Shown: positions 29,061-40,945 of the stretch, piece after piece
Layout: each line of letters begins with the position of its first letter
Position numbering within the stretch: position 1 is the first letter of the stretch
Assembly (NCBI GenBank): GCA_012934845.2
Contig: WNNJ02001624.1
Span: 58,718-122,717, forward strand
Length of the DNA stretch: 64,000 bases
Source: Pomphorhynchus laevis
Taxonomy: Eukaryota > Acanthocephala > Palaeacanthocephala > Echinorhynchida > Pomphorhynchidae
Reading direction: 5' to 3'
Translations under genes and position numbers: made by a program
The notes under the pieces: generated by a model
Database searches by the model: none
Seen by the model: the letters and a program-made list of their open reading frames with translations, nothing else
Told to the model about the DNA's origin: nothing

Positions 29061-31242
29061 GAAACATAAACGTTGTGTGAGGGCGCGCTGGGAGCACATA
29101 GCAGATGTTTCTGTCAAAGAACGTTTCAGGAATGGGGTATGTTCAGATCGTCGCTTGCCAAAGTAACCGCTAAAAGTTGTGGCTTGAATGCATAGGAGCA
29201 TGTCGCCAAGGAAATACTCGAACTGCTTGGTCGACGCCAACATTTAGAGATTTTGTCCAACAGAAGAAGCTGGCTTATAAGGCAACTTTGTCAGATAAAT
29301 TAGTGTAATCTGTAGACAAGTACCGAAGGGCAAAGAGAGCTTCAGCCGAGCAGTTACCGAAGCCAAGAAGCCGTCTTGAGATAAGTTTGGAGTACTTAGA
29401 ACTTGATTATAGATCAGCTTCGAAGATGTTCTGTAGGACAATCAGGAACTTTTGTGTTGGAATGCAGAACACTGCTCAAACTGTCTATGACCAGAGAGGA
29501 TCTATGCTGACTGACATTGAAGAAAATCTTCGTTGTTAAAAAGATAATTTTAGGAGTCTTCTTAATCCGATGAATATGTCTTCACTTGTAGAAGTAGAGC
29601 CTTTAGAATTAACGTAAGAGCTCATATCTTTGGATAAGGTCATTGCTGTTGTTAAATAACTTGATAATGGCAAGTCTTCTGAAGTAGACGAGATTCGACC
29701 TGAAGCCTTAAAGGCTCTCGACTTTATTGGCATGCAGTGTCTACCAGGGCTCTTCAATGTTGCATTGAAGTCGGGCACGGTTCCTAGTGAGTGGCGAACT
29801 GGGATAGTGGTACCGATCTCTAAGAAAGGTAAACGAAGAATGTGTTTCAATTATCGGGGCATCACTATTCTTAGCCAAACTGATAACGTATTTGCTAGAA
29901 TTCTTGAGTTAAGGATACGGCCTGTAGTTGAGGGACAATTGTAATAAGAAAAATACGGCATTCGTCCAAGTCGTAGAACTGCAGATCAGCTTTTTACTCT
30001 CTCAACTATCCTTGAACGGTTTTAGGGGTTCGCTCAACCTGTCTACATTTGTTTTGTAGATTTGGAGAAAGCGTTCGACTGAGTTTCGCGATAGAGGTTG
30101 TGGGAGGTACTAAGAGAGTATGAAGTACCACAGTATCTTCGGGTAGCTGTGACTTTTCTGTATGAACAAAGCATGAGTTGTGTTTGTGTTCTATGCATGT
30201 AGTCTAAATCATTTCTAGTAAGCGCTGGACTTCGTCCGGATTGTCCTTTGTCTCCAGGTTTGTTCCTTGTTTAAGTGGACAAAATTTCGAGATGGGCTGC
30301 TCTGACAGATGTCGATCTTCAGTTCGGTTCTATCAAGATACCATCTCTGCTTTTTGCAGACGACGTTGTTTCGTTGGCTTCTTGTCCTAAGAACTTACAA
30401 TGCCTACTAGTACGATTCACGATGAAATGCCAAGCCGCAGGAATTTTGGTCAGTACCTCAAAGATTGTCTCTATGTGGTCGTCTCCCATTCATGTGCCAA
30501 TGTCAACCCAGATTGGGGGGAGGATTCTTCCTGATGTGGAAGATTTCAAGTATCTTAGGGTATTGCTCTCGAGGGACGGCAGGAACACCGAGGAGATTGG
30601 TAATTAGATTTGCGCAATTATCGCAACAATGTGTTCTTTGTACAGGTATGTCGTGGTGAATCGGAAGTTGAGTCTTCGGGTGACGCTTTCGGTTTGCCAC
30701 GCAATCCTCGTTTCTTTTTTAACCTATAGTCATGCACTTTGGGTTATAACTGAAAGGAAAATATCTTGGATACAGGGGACCGAAATGAGGTTCCTTCGCA
30801 GTGTGGCCGGTGTTAGCCTTAGAAATAAGGTTATGAATTCGGTCATCCGTTATGAACCCAAAGTAAAGTCGCTGTTTCTCCACATCGAATAAAGTCAGCT
30901 GAGGTGGCCAAGACCCGTGAAAATCCCTGCCGCTTAGCATTTCACGATGAAATGCTAAGCGGCAGGAATTTTGGTTAGTACCTCAAAGATTGACTCTATG
31001 TGGTTGTCTCGGATCCATGGAGGATTTTCCAAGCCGGACTCTCTGGAAAGAGACCTCAAGGTATACCTCGATTCTGATGGAGAGATCAAATCTCGAATCT
31101 GAACGAAGACCGCCTTGGTCTATCTGATAGAGAACTGTGGTCTGTCGACAAGGATCGCAGTGTCTGGAGTAGTTTGGTTGGTGCACTGCCTACACGACCC
31201 GACACATGGACTAGTAGTTGACAATAAAAATCTTGTATATTA
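29060..31242 (+). mobile_element. RTE/Rex-like LINE, copy 2, broken
   Basis: Pieces in order: WTPTFRDFVQQKKLAYKATL, SEVDEIRPEALKALD, VPSEWRTGIVVPISKKGKRR with NYRGITILS (29732-29944), VDLEKAFD, GLRPDCPLSP, PSLLFADDVVSLAS (30275-30607), EDFKYLRVLLSRDG, TYSHALWVITERK, MRFLRSVAGVSL. Several frameshifts and stops. It sits inside the PLE GIY-YIG frame on its left. It forms an inverted duplicate with 46660-48760, and both share the same left and right neighbours. Confidence 0.85.
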
Positions 31243-31310
31243 TTTTTTTGACAGTCAATTTGTATTAAAACACTGTTACAATTGTACAAAACTATGTATA
31301 ATATTCAAAA

Positions 31311-31452
31311 ATTAACACTTAATTTGGTAGTCAACGTCTTCCATGCGCGTAGCGTCGCTCTCGTCTGCTGGGACGACAGTGGTGCCGCCCTTTCTGTCTA
31401 GAAATTCATCCGCATCGTCCTCAATTCCGAGCCCGAGCTTAATCATGCGGTT
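31311..31452 (-). pseudogene. HSP90 C-terminal fragment
   Basis: Directly after the TGA, the same frame reads NRMIKLGLGIEDDADEF, an acidic spacer, then DATRMEDVDY. Cytosolic HSP90 ends with RMIKLGLGID, an acidic stretch and SRMEEVD, which recruits TPR co-chaperones. Here EEVD has become EDVD and the stop is displaced by a few codons. It is part of the retrocopy described above, so a processed pseudogene fragment is the best reading. Confidence 0.75.
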
Positions 31453-32208
31453 TCACCAAAATCGGATTACACGGGTCTCACATTCTATGTCCAAAGGTTC
31501 TTTCGCTTCGTTCGCGTTTGTAAAAGTGTCTGAGGTGTCTGTGGCTTCGTATGGATTTGTAAACGTGTCCAAAGTGTTTGTTGTTTCGTTTACGTTTGCA
31601 GATGTGTCCGATTTTTCTGGCACGAATGTTTCCGAAAACGGAGATCTTGATTCACGGAACTCACAAAATATCACGGTATAATATTCGAGCAGAACGTAAC
31701 ATGGCTTTATCGTTTGTAATTCTTCGTTGCAACACTGTTCTACATTCTTCCGTTTACTATTACGTATAAGTCGGTGGCTCCTGACAACAGTTCTGTCACA
31801 GATCACACTTGAAGAACCTTCAAACGTTTTTGGTACTCTTATTTTCTTTGTTTGTTGTTTCTGCGCAGAAAATGCCTTACCTTGCAAGCTTAATATTCGT
31901 CTATTTTTTCGAAGGTACGGACAACGTCGTCTTCGTCTCTCCCTTGTTTTTCGTCTACTGTGTCCGCTTTTTTGACGATCAAGCATATATGTTAAACAGG
32001 TCAACGTTCTTCGCATAAACGTCTCGATTCGATATTCTCTGGCGCATCCATCCATGTCCCGTATTTTGATATTTAGCATTCTTGCAATGCTCACGGAATG
32101 TACATTGTGACCTGTCAGACTTCGTGGATATCGTGGAATTGGAAAGGTATTAAGGATATACGTTGCATATATGTTTTGCGGTTCGGAAGCTGGGATAATC
32201 GGGTACAA
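31453..32208 (-). CDS. Unrecognised ORF upstream of the HSP90-like end
   Basis: 251 codons from an ATG. A basic central region (KTRERRRRRCPYLRKNRR) is followed by a short Thr/Asn/Glu repeat (ETTNTLDTFTN, EATDTSDTFTN, NANEAKEPLD). I see no HSP90 homology here in any of the three frames. It may be a different exon or an out-of-frame or diverged region. It ends at a TGA directly before the HSP90-like block. Confidence 0.35.
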   Translation of the reverse strand: MYPIIPASEPQNIYATYILNTFPIPRYPRSLTGHNVHSVSIARMLNIKIRDMDGCAREYRIETFMRRTLTCLTYMLDRQKSGHSRRKTRERRRRRCPYLRKNRRILSLQGKAFSAQKQQTKKIRVPKTFEGSSSVICDRTVVRSHRLIRNSKRKNVEQCCNEELQTIKPCYVLLEYYTVIFCEFRESRSPFSETFVPEKSDTSANVNETTNTLDTFTNPYEATDTSDTFTNANEAKEPLDIECETRVIRFW

Positions 32209-32239
32209 TCTTAACGATCTTAATTCCTTATTTGTTTTT

Positions 32240-32760
32240 ACTTGTCAAGAAATTTTTGTTATGAAGTAAACACGATACAATCATTTGAATTAAAACCTTT
32301 TTTATTCGTACGATATATTGATGATATATTCATCGTTTGGAAACATGGACAAGAAAACTTAGAAAAGTTCTTTATACATATAAACAATTTCGGATGTTTG
32401 TAATTTACTATATCAGTATCAATTTTTGCTAATTTTCTTTGCGTTTCAGTCTATAGAGACAATAATTAAAATTTACAAACAAGTATTTACAGAAAATCAA
32501 CATCAATACCGAACTATCCACACGCAAATAGCGAGCATCAAAATTTTACAAAAAAGCAATTATTCAAAGCGAGGCAGCGAGAATTATGAAGATATACCAC
32601 GAGCCCGATATACGCGAGGTTCAGATCAAAAACCTTAAAAACATCTTTAAAAACTAAGGCTCCGTAACATGAAATTTTTAGTGGAATCTATAGAGCCAGA
32701 CAACAAAACCACTTATCAAAATTGAAAAAACTCATTTACCTTTCTTGTAAAAAAAGATTG
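32240..32760 (+). pseudogene. PLE type 2 reverse transcriptase fragment
   Basis: Frames give KPFLFVRYIDDIFIVWKHG, ENLEKFF, then SIYRKSTSIPNYPHANS and IYARF-type segments, as in 44880-45490. YIDD plus FIVWKHG is typical of classical Penelope-type RTs. The part between the palm and the later segment is missing or scrambled. Confidence 0.75.
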
Positions 32761-32928
32761 TAATTTTTTGAAGATGCTAACATAAGTTAGCGAAATATCA
32801 AAGCAAATCATGTTTTCTTTATCCAGCTCCAATAATTATTTATCAATAATGGATCATTATCAACTATTTTAAAACATTGTTATCCACAATTTTACATTTG
32901 TAGATTATACAGAGAATAATAACCGGAA

Positions 32929-33522
32929 ATGATTACTTTTAGTCAGCAAAGAGCTACTTCGTTTTGTCTACAGTCCTATTTTAAAAATAAATTACAGATT
33001 ATGAGATTTCTGTATAAAATAGCCAATGATAAAAGAAGTTATTGCAGCACACCTAATTCAAGTGAGATTGAAGAACATTCAATTAAACACCAAAAACGTT
33101 TCATTTTATCAGATGATTTAATAACAGCTTTGGAGCTGAAAGACATATGTGGAACGATTCACGATGACAAAAATGTAATAAATGCTCTTCGATATTATTG
33201 CCACGAAGCTGAATTACTACTATCGGTTCGCTATGATAACGCATTAAAAGCTTATGAATTATCCAGTAAAAGCAAATTAAATTTACTGACTCCACTGTAT
33301 TCAATGTGGGATGATTGCTGTTCAAGGCAGAATGATCAATCTTGGTGTGAAGGTACAATTCGTAAAGATAGTATGAAAAACGGTTACGAACATATTACAC
33401 TTCAAGAAGTCGTAACTTCATTAGCTCAATCTTATCGAAATGATGACCTTAGAGAAACTTGTACGAAGAGAATAAGTAAATGGAAATTAATAGATGTATT
33501 AAAAACCAAACATGTAGATTAA
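32929..33522 (+). CDS. Hypothetical protein, 197 residues, possible host gene
   Basis: ATG start at 32929; ends KTKHVD-stop. It has no resemblance to any repeat in the window and occurs once. The N-terminus is basic and aromatic (MITFSQQRATSFCLQSYFKN), and a second Met (MRFLYKIANDKRSYCSTP) could begin a mitochondrial targeting peptide. The body is mostly helical: ALRYYCHEAELLLSVRYDNA, LKAYELSSKSKLNLLTPLYS, WDDCCSRQNDQSWCEG (Cys/Trp-rich), ITLQEVVTSLAQSYRNDD. I do not recognise a family. The unbroken frame in AT-rich DNA and the single copy argue for a real gene or a recent retrocopy. Confidence 0.5.
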   Translation: MITFSQQRATSFCLQSYFKNKLQIMRFLYKIANDKRSYCSTPNSSEIEEHSIKHQKRFILSDDLITALELKDICGTIHDDKNVINALRYYCHEAELLLSVRYDNALKAYELSSKSKLNLLTPLYSMWDDCCSRQNDQSWCEGTIRKDSMKNGYEHITLQEVVTSLAQSYRNDDLRETCTKRISKWKLIDVLKTKHVD

Positions 33523-33781
33523 TATATGGCGTAAAAACCAAAAATTTTAACGTGATAATAAATAATTGTAAAAAAATCTACTTAACTACTTAAAAAATTT
33601 ACTGCTTAAAAATGTGTCTTGTATAATTATTATAACCATTATTATATAATGGTGATTATATAATACTTACAATAAAAAAATTGTGAAAGATAAATAACAC
33701 ACCATAGCAGTAAATTACAATCTGGTTTAAACATTTATGAATATAACTACTTGTAATAACATACAATAAATTTTAAAAATC
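33523..33781. other. AT-rich spacer
   Basis: Includes a short TATTATATAATGG/CCATTATTATATAA-like inverted stretch around 33630-33665. No gene seen. Confidence 0.4.
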
Positions 33782-34227
33782 CTCGAGCATTGTGGCCGAT
33801 TGTACAAATTCTACAAAACCTAATTCGTCTTAGGGACACATCCGCACAAGTATATTCAGGGCTGATATCTTCAAATATAAGCGGTATGGTCGATAATCTA
33901 ATGAATAGTCAACTTTCTTTATCTAATGTGGTTTCTGTTCAATCACCTTGCAATAGACAAACAGCTTATGCAACAAAAGCATCTCAAAATTTGCAAAATT
34001 TAAATCAAGATTCTACTGCTTCGTTGTTTCAACTATTAAGTCGTCTTCATCCCCAGCAACATCAGCCGACAAATCAACAACCAAACCAAACTCCAGAACA
34101 ACTTTATGCATCCGAACTTGTACAAATGCAGACAGTGGGATTCCATAACCGTGATACAAATCTTAGAGCGCTTGTTGCATATATGGAGGACGCAAATATG
34201 GCTGTAGAAAGTATTGAAGACTCTTGA
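33782..34227 (+). pseudogene. Captured ubiquilin C-terminus with complete UBA
   Basis: 145 open codons: IVQILQNLIRLRDTSAQVYS, LISSNISGMV, a Gln/Pro-rich stretch, then ASELVQMQTVGFHNRDTNLR and ALVAYMEDANMAVE, ending EDS-stop. No premature stop, unlike copy 2, so it preserves the Gln-rich linker to UBA as one frame. The UBA pattern GF-x-NR-x-x-NL-x-AL fits ubiquilin-type ubiquitin-binding domains. Cut off from any element core on its 5' side. Confidence 0.88.
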
Positions 34228-34365
34228 CTTTTATCAATAGTTGTCTTGATTGTTATTGACTTGTTTTTCTTGTTCATTTGCTCATGTAAGTTATTTGATT
34301 TTAAAATATACATAAAATAACATACAATACTTTAAGTAAGAGTATCGGACCATGCTTCGAATATC

Positions 34366-34775
34366 ATGAACTAAGGAAGAAAATGAAATATCTTGAGAGA
34401 GTAAATAGCATAGAGCATGCGTCATTTATTCCCGTAGTATTTTCGATGCTCGGAGGGGCGGGTACGGAAGCGGCAATCCTGTTAAAGAGAATCGCGGGCT
34501 CCATGGCAAGGAGTCATAACAGCTCATACAACGATGAAATAAGCAGATTACGTAGTGGCATCAGCGTTATCCTTGCAAAGATGACTTCTCGATGTGTCCG
34601 TGGAGCTCGATCAGCTATAAATCGTCCTCAAAGGGATTTATGTTTAATCAATGAAGAATAATTTAGTGACTTTTTGAATATTAAAACTGGCTTGGTGAGG
34701 TTTTTTTTTCTTTAAAATTGTAAATTAAGGCCCATTTGCGGGAACCTATATTAATGTAATAATATTTACAATAAA
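34366..34775 (+). pseudogene. RLE-B-type C-terminus with conserved 3' hairpin
   Basis: Open frame 34383-34661: KYLERVNSIEHASFIPVVFS, GGAGTEAAILLKRIAG, SYNDEISRLRSGISVILAK. It is homologous to KYEERIHTIEHSSFCPL and later parts of the intact RLE-B ORF, but a different subfamily. About 65 bases after its stop comes GGCCCATTTGCGGGAACC, the same 3' motif as in copy 1 with one change. The RT and nuclease core are missing. Confidence 0.8.
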
Positions 34776-34836
34776 AAAATACTTTAAGTAATAATAAAGA
34801 TGCTTGGTACGATATATATGAAACAGAGCGATATCC

Positions 34837-34992
34837 TTCAACAAGACCAATCAAGATCAATCAACATTATAACCTATTGATCAAGACCAATCAAAACCAA
34901 TCAAGACTAATATAATCAAGACTAATACAAATAAGACCAATCAACGCAATAACCTATTAATCAAAACAAATCAAGACCTATCAACGCTATAA
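34837..34992. repeat. Short tandem repeat, AATCAAGACC-type
   Basis: Irregular tandem array of units like AAGACCAATCA and AACCTATTAATC immediately upstream of RLE-A copy 3. It could be a tail of slippage at the element's 5' end. Confidence 0.7.
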
Positions 34993-34999
34993 CTACAAA

Positions 35000-37900
35000 C
35001 CGAGCTTGGGAAAACAATCAAGCGATTACAGGTAGTTGCGCAGTCTGTGGCGGATTGTTTTGCCTTAATGCATCAAGCCGTCTTTGGGTGCATAGACCTG
35101 TGAACTTGCACTGCTTAGGATCAGGACATTTACCGACAGTCAGCTCACACAACGCAATCGCATCAGTTGATACAAGACTTGAGTTTTTAGACGCTGGTGA
35201 GAGCGAATTCTCTTTTGACATCGCCACAGGTTGAGAAGATGGACAGTTCTTGCTGGGAACATCAGGTCAGAACTTTCGAGCTTCTTCATAGGGTTTGGAT
35301 GTAACCAGTTAGCAGATCAAGCGCATTCCATGAAATCTTCGCCGTCGGGTTGCCAATGTTTCCTCATCGTTATTTCCCGAGGCATTGTGTTCAAATTCAT
35401 TCCACGATTGGGAGCGTTTGCTGTGCTTCCCGAAGCTATGCCTACGGACTTCATCAGGTCGGCGCCATGCCGGAAACTACACTCGTTCAAATATGAATGC
35501 GCTTTTAGACAAATTTAAAAGTGGTAGAGAATGTGATTGCCTATATACTTCGGGGTTTTGATCATCCCTAAATTCAGAGCGGCTCATGATAAGAAAAACG
35601 AATTTATTGAAATCATCGAATTGGCAAGAAATGGCACTAACGGAAAGGCGATGCGCCGCCTTACGTCGAATAATATATGTGAATATTATAAATATACACG
35701 CTGAAGACTGACAGTGCTACACCCTTTACATGATGTTCTCCAGTCCTGGACAACCATCTTTGATAACTCCCTTGTCAAATAACTCGGACATAGTTGAGGT
35801 CACAGTCTTATCATTTCCTTCCTCTACCTCTACTGGATGTTTAGGTTTGAGGGCAGAACATCTACGAGATATGATGTCGGTAGATCATGGGTTTTGCTTC
35901 GACGCCTAACGTCACTGACAACAACATGATCGCTGGTATTCTCCCGACCGAACTCGTGCCCTTTGTTCCCGGTACAAATAACATAGCATTAAACAAACCA
36001 GATGGAGGGATCAGTCCCATTGCCATTGGGTAAACATTACGTCGTCTTTGCTCTAAGTGCATTTACTCCAAACTGCGACAGCGATTTGTCGACTTCCTAC
36101 ATCCGCACCAGCTCGATGTAGCGACGCCAAACGGAATGGAACAGATAGTTCATCAAGCTCATAGGCTACAACAACTTCATGATCAAGATGTCGATTAAGT
36201 TTGGGCTAAAATAGACCTGGCTAACGCCTTTAATACGATGAACCGGAAATCTTTCGTCAGAGCGATCAGAAGGAATTTTCCAGAAATTAGTCGATGGGCA
36301 TCATGGTGCTACGGCACTACCTCGAGCCTTCAGTTCGGTAACCTGTAACCTCTTCAGTAACGAAGATAAGTGCAACAAGGATATCATCTTTGTCCAGTTC
36401 TGTTTTGCCTGGCAATTAATCTGATTGTCTCCCAGATCTCAGAGATTGAAGGTATCAACTTAAATAGGTGGTACATCGACGACGGAATAGTAGGCGGCAC
36501 TCATTTGGCTGTGGACGAGGCTATGTCTCGTCTTGCTGCAAATTTTCCTGCGATTGAACTGTCTATTAACTGTGGAAAAAAAACGAAATAATTGGGAGGG
36601 CTGACAAGGTCGATTTGATAACGAGCAGATGCCTATGGATCTCATTGGTTAATCCCACAAAAAAACTTCACGATTCTTGGAAGTTCCATCGTGTCTAAGA
36701 AGCATTGTTCAGGATACCTTATTGATGTTGTACTACCATCCCTGCGTCACACTCTGGACTCGCTCGAAAATCTCCCTGACCCACAAGTAGCATTCATCCT
36801 GCTTTGTAGCTGTGTATCCGCTCCACGGGTAAACCATTTAGTGCACACTACAGACCCCGCCTTCGCCGAAGTGTTTTTCCCTTTGTTCGACCGCTTGATA
36901 TTGAAGTGCTTTAGTAATATCACTTATATTCAGCCCTATAAGTGTGCGTGTATGTAAGCTTGCTTACCGCTGAAGATGGGAGGACTGGGCCTTCGAAGCC
37001 GCTTCCAACACTCTCAGGTAGCCTTCCTGTTTAGTGTAGACTGTCGCTAGTTAATTGAATCTTGACCCTAAAACTTTCCCTGGGTAGAAATTCGTTCAAT
37101 CTAACATTCCGCAACATGTAGGAAATCCACAAACAAATTGACGAGGATTATATTGTCCCGTTGACGGAGTGTCGCGCCGCAAGCTACTGGATAATGCCGA
37201 TCGCTTTAATGCTACCCGATTAACGGAAGTTTCATACCCACACGCGTGTGCTTGGTTACAGGTCATTTCTAACAAAGCTACACATATGAACTTGGCACGA
37301 AATGAATTTGTTGTGCTTCTATGCCTATGCTAGGGATGTCTCTCTGCAAAAGTGATTATCGATGCTGACGCTACATTAGGATGGCAGACAAATTCGGCTT
37401 CCACGCCCTAACATGCCAGTTGAGGGGGGTCGTATCGGCATTCGACATGATAGCTTGAGGAATGCGGTCTTAACCAGCGGTTTCTGTTGGATTGAGGTTG
37501 ACAAAGGAAGTACTCAACCTAGTTCGTGGTTTTCGGGAGAGACTGGCGGACATTCTGTTTTATAAGGACCCTACTTTAGCAGTTGATTTTGCTGTGACTA
37601 ACCCCCAACAAAATGCTTATATTTCCATGGCTTCTAAGATCCCTGGCTATGCCGCAAGCAAGTACGCCACCTGCATCAATGAAAAGAAATATAAACACGA
37701 ATTAGAGGAGAGTGGATACATTTTTGCGGCAACAGTTTTGAAACTCACGGAAGATGGAACCCCCAAGGAGAAAGCTAATTCGTTTCATTGATCGTTCTAT
37801 TTCATGTAGAAACGGTAATCTGTTTTGCAGGGCAGCGGGTCAGCTATTTCAGCGCGTGTCCGTCGCACTGATGAGAGGAAATGTTAAAGCGATCCTCAAA

Positions 37901-39065
37901 AGTCTTGACGAGATGGACCAACCCCTACTAGTGAACATTCTTGAATATTGTGACGACCCTTCTCCCCGACTCTTTTCTATGTGCAACCTTGCACAGCCGG
38001 CGGCCCAGACAGTTGAGGTAGTTCATGACTCCGATATTCGGACAGTTCCCGTCGTCAACAACGACCATTTTGAGTTTGCTTGCCTGTCCTGCAACTCATG
38101 TCTCCGCGACGACCTTCGGCAGATCACTCCACAACTAATCAGCTGAATAATGCTTCTTTGTCGAGGCTGCAATCACCAACAATTAAGGAGGGGTCGGTAT
38201 CGCAACAACCGAATATTGATCAACATACTGATGGAACTGCAACATTACCCGGATTACCACTTGAATCATTTTCGAGCCTTCCATTTGGAAATGCAAATTT
38301 TAATGAAATTCAACAAAATCTTTTTCGCACACTTCAGACTGATCCAAATGCAATTCAAAACCTTTCTAAGTAATCATATGACTCAAGAACTTGTGAGTAA
38401 TCCTGCATTGCTTAGATCAATTATGCTTAACAATCCACAAATGCAAATAATGATTGAGCAAAACCCTGTGATTTCACCATTCTTTAAACAACCGAATTAA
38501 ATGCGTGAAACAATAAAAATGATTCGTAATCCTGTAACACTACAGGAAATTACGAGAAACCATGATATGGCCCTGATTAACCTTGAGAGTTTACCGAGTG
38601 GATATAATGCTCTTCAGAGAATTTATAGCGATTTTCGAGAACCAATGCTTAATGCAGCACATGAGTAGTTTGGATATAATTCCTGGATACTATTCTAGCT
38701 CATCTAGTACAGCTACGACTAATCAAGTAGGAACTGAAAATACAGACCCACTGCCTAACACGGGTGCATCTCAGAATACTGCATTTTAAAATAATCGATC
38801 TGCATCCATTTTAAATCATTTGCCATTTAATTTAGTTGATTCGTCTAGATCATATGTATCTAATACAAACCGGTTAGATTCGTATTGACAATCTACATCG
38901 AGCGTAAACACTGCTCGGTATTGAACCAGTGGACATCGGGTTGTGGGCATCCAGTTATAATCCAAATATGGATAATTTTATCCGCGATTCTGGTATTCTG
39001 CTTAATCCGCTGCGTACATATGAATTTGTACAGGACGAAAGACAAAGAGAACAAGTACACCGTGA
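35000..39065 (+). pseudogene. RLE-A LINE, copy 3, with ubiquilin cargo
   Basis: The longest ubiquilin-bearing copy. From about 35025 broken frames give the N-terminal finger (SCAVCGG, NLHCLGSG), linker, RT (NNIALNKPDGGISPIAIG, WAKIDLANAFNTMNR, RWYIDDGIVGG at 36370-36591), thumb (36691-36957), RLE (37492-37791: ADILFYKDPTLAVDFAV), linker with ALMRGNVKAILKS, then ubiquilin (38080-38500: NNPQMQIMIEQNP; 38583 on: LESLPSGYN). Many frameshifts and stops. The cargo is cut at 39065 by a PLE unit. It proves that RT, RLE and ubiquilin belong to one element, at the same junction as copy 2. Confidence 0.9.
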
Positions 39066-39304
39066 TAATAAAGATTAGAGGTCACAATGGGGAATTGATA
39101 TGTTATCAGGTTTTCGGTTCCTATTCCTTGATCCAGCATAGCAGCGGGATAAATACATGGCGATGACATATCTCCTCTTTCGACACTTTGTTGAAGACAA
39201 CTATGTCTTCGTATGCAAAAAGCTTTATTTTTGTATACAAATGAAAGAGGATAATTCTAATGATTTAAATGTAAAATATTCCAATTCCTTGATCCAGCAT
39301 AGCA
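39066..39304. repeat. Tandem partial PLE block and RT start
   Basis: Holds two ~160-bp units (from about 39130 and 39290), each with TTGATCCAGCATAGCAG, CCTCTTTCGACA and AAAAAGCTTTATT. A short tandem duplication at the PLE 5' junction. Confidence 0.65.
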
Positions 39305-40641
39305 GTGGGATACAAATACTTGGTGATGACGTATTTCCTCTTTCGACATTTTGTTGAAGACAACTTTGTCTTCATATGCAAAAAGCTTTATTATGATATA
39401 CTAATGAAAGAGGTTAATTCTAATGATTTAAATGTAAATCCAACATATGAACGTAGTGAGTTGAGTTTAGAAACAATTATTACAAGTCACTGTTCTATAA
39501 TGGATAAAAAGGGTATAAAGGTTGAATTAGATAATAAAACTATACCTATATTATATTGGAATCCAAAATTACATAAAAATCCAATAAAACCTAGGTTCAT
39601 ATGCAGTGCGTTTAAATGTACATTAAAACCACTTTCTGTCTATATGAATAAAATACTTAAAGTAATTAAATCACACTTTAAAAAATATTGCAAGGTAATC
39701 GAAATTAATACTGGTATAAAACACTATTTCAGTATTAATTCTACAAAAGAATTTTTAGAACAGTCAAAAGGAATAAAATTTCAAAATATAAATACATACG
39801 ATTTTAGTACGCTTCATACAAATCTAGATTTAGTAGATATTAAAGAAGCGTTAGTAAAATTAATTAATCCTATATTCGGAAAAATATATACATATAAATG
39901 TTATAATAGCTATAACGCCTACCTAACAAAAATTAAACCATCAAGTAAATATAAATATATGGAAAAATTGACTTAATAGAATCCTTAAATATTTTGAATC
40001 AAAATTATTTAAAAGTAGGGAAATCTATATTTAGACAAGTAAAAGGTGTTCCAATGGGACCTAATAGTAGCCCAAATATAGCTGACTTGTTTTTAAACTT
40101 TATACAATATGAATTTGTTCATAACTTTGTCAAAACTAAATCTAAACAATAAAAATATATGAAATATATGTTTCGATACATTGATGATATATGTGTATTT
40201 AATTCTAATAATTTTTATTCAATTAGTGAACACATTTATCCAGAAAGCCTTATTCTTAACAAAACCAATATTAATGATAAAGAAGGTGTATATCTAGATA
40301 TGAACATTAAATTAACATTAACTAAAACTACTATTAATTTATATCGTACAGATGACATATTTAAATTTACAATAAACATATTTTTGCATAAGCATTCATG
40401 CATACCATATAATATAAAATATAATACATTAAATAATGAAATTTTAAGAATTGCAACAATATGTAATGATATTGGCTTTCTTAAAAATCATTTAAATAAT
40501 TTAATAGATACATATTTTAAACTAGGTTACGATAAAAATAACATCAAGCAGAAAATAGTAAAATATATAAATCAACACAATAATATAAAGAATAAATTTA
40601 AACTCTTCAGTGGCAAATTTTTATGGATGGATAATAAATAA
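39305..40641 (+). CDS. Penelope-like reverse transcriptase, most complete copy
   Basis: Two long open parts. 39305-39976: FVFICKKLYYDILMKE, IPILYWNPKLHKNPIKPRF (PLE PKLHK motif), INTYDFSTLHTNLDLVDIKE (motif A). 40159-40641: FRYIDDICVFNSNNF (YIDD), YPESLILNKTN, YLDMNIKLTL, ending GKFLWMDNK. Between them lies KGVPMGPNSSPNIADLF in another frame. This is the RT type found with a GIY-YIG domain in Naiad-like PLEs. It inserted into, or recombined with, the ubiquilin cargo of RLE-A copy 3. The 3' side leads into a reversed terminal block. Confidence 0.85.
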
Positions 40642-40945
40642 TATACTTTGTATTAGAATAAGATACTAGATAGTTTTATCGGAGGAAATACATCATTAGC
40701 ATGTATTTGGCCCCGCTGCTATGTTGGGTAGAGGAGTTAGGGGCCGAAACCTGATAGCTTAGCAGTTCCTCCTGATGACCTCTAATTCTTTTTATGATAC
40801 AACGTCTGTTATTTATTAGTCAATTCATAAATATGACGTTTATTTTAAATTTCAATTTTTTATTTTAACTTGATTTAAATTATAGAAAATCTAAAAACAA
40901 TTATTAATTTTATTATATAATTATTAAATTTTGATTTAGCATTAA
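40642..40945 (-). repeat. PLE terminal block, reverse orientation
   Basis: 3' flank of the RT at 39305-40641. Contains GGCCCC, CTGCTATG, GGGGCC and a CTTAGCAG variant of the second arm. Ends at GATTTAGCATT, where the next block begins head-on. Confidence 0.8.

Larger units (their letters stand above)
31243..32235 (-). mobile_element. Retrocopied transcript inserted at a LINE/PLE border
   Basis: Absent from the otherwise matching junction at 46640-46690, so an insertion of about 990 bp. On the minus strand it ends in a short poly(A) (T run at 31242-31249), and TTATTTGTTTTT-like sequence lies at both borders, as expected for a target duplication made by a LINE machinery. It carries a 251-codon ORF and an HSP90-like C-terminus. 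Confidence 0.65.

Noticed and set aside
31453-32208. The whole 251-codon ORF as HSP90
   Set aside because: Only the ~35 codons after its stop match HSP90. Scanning other frames gave at most chance words, such as a DLFN segment.
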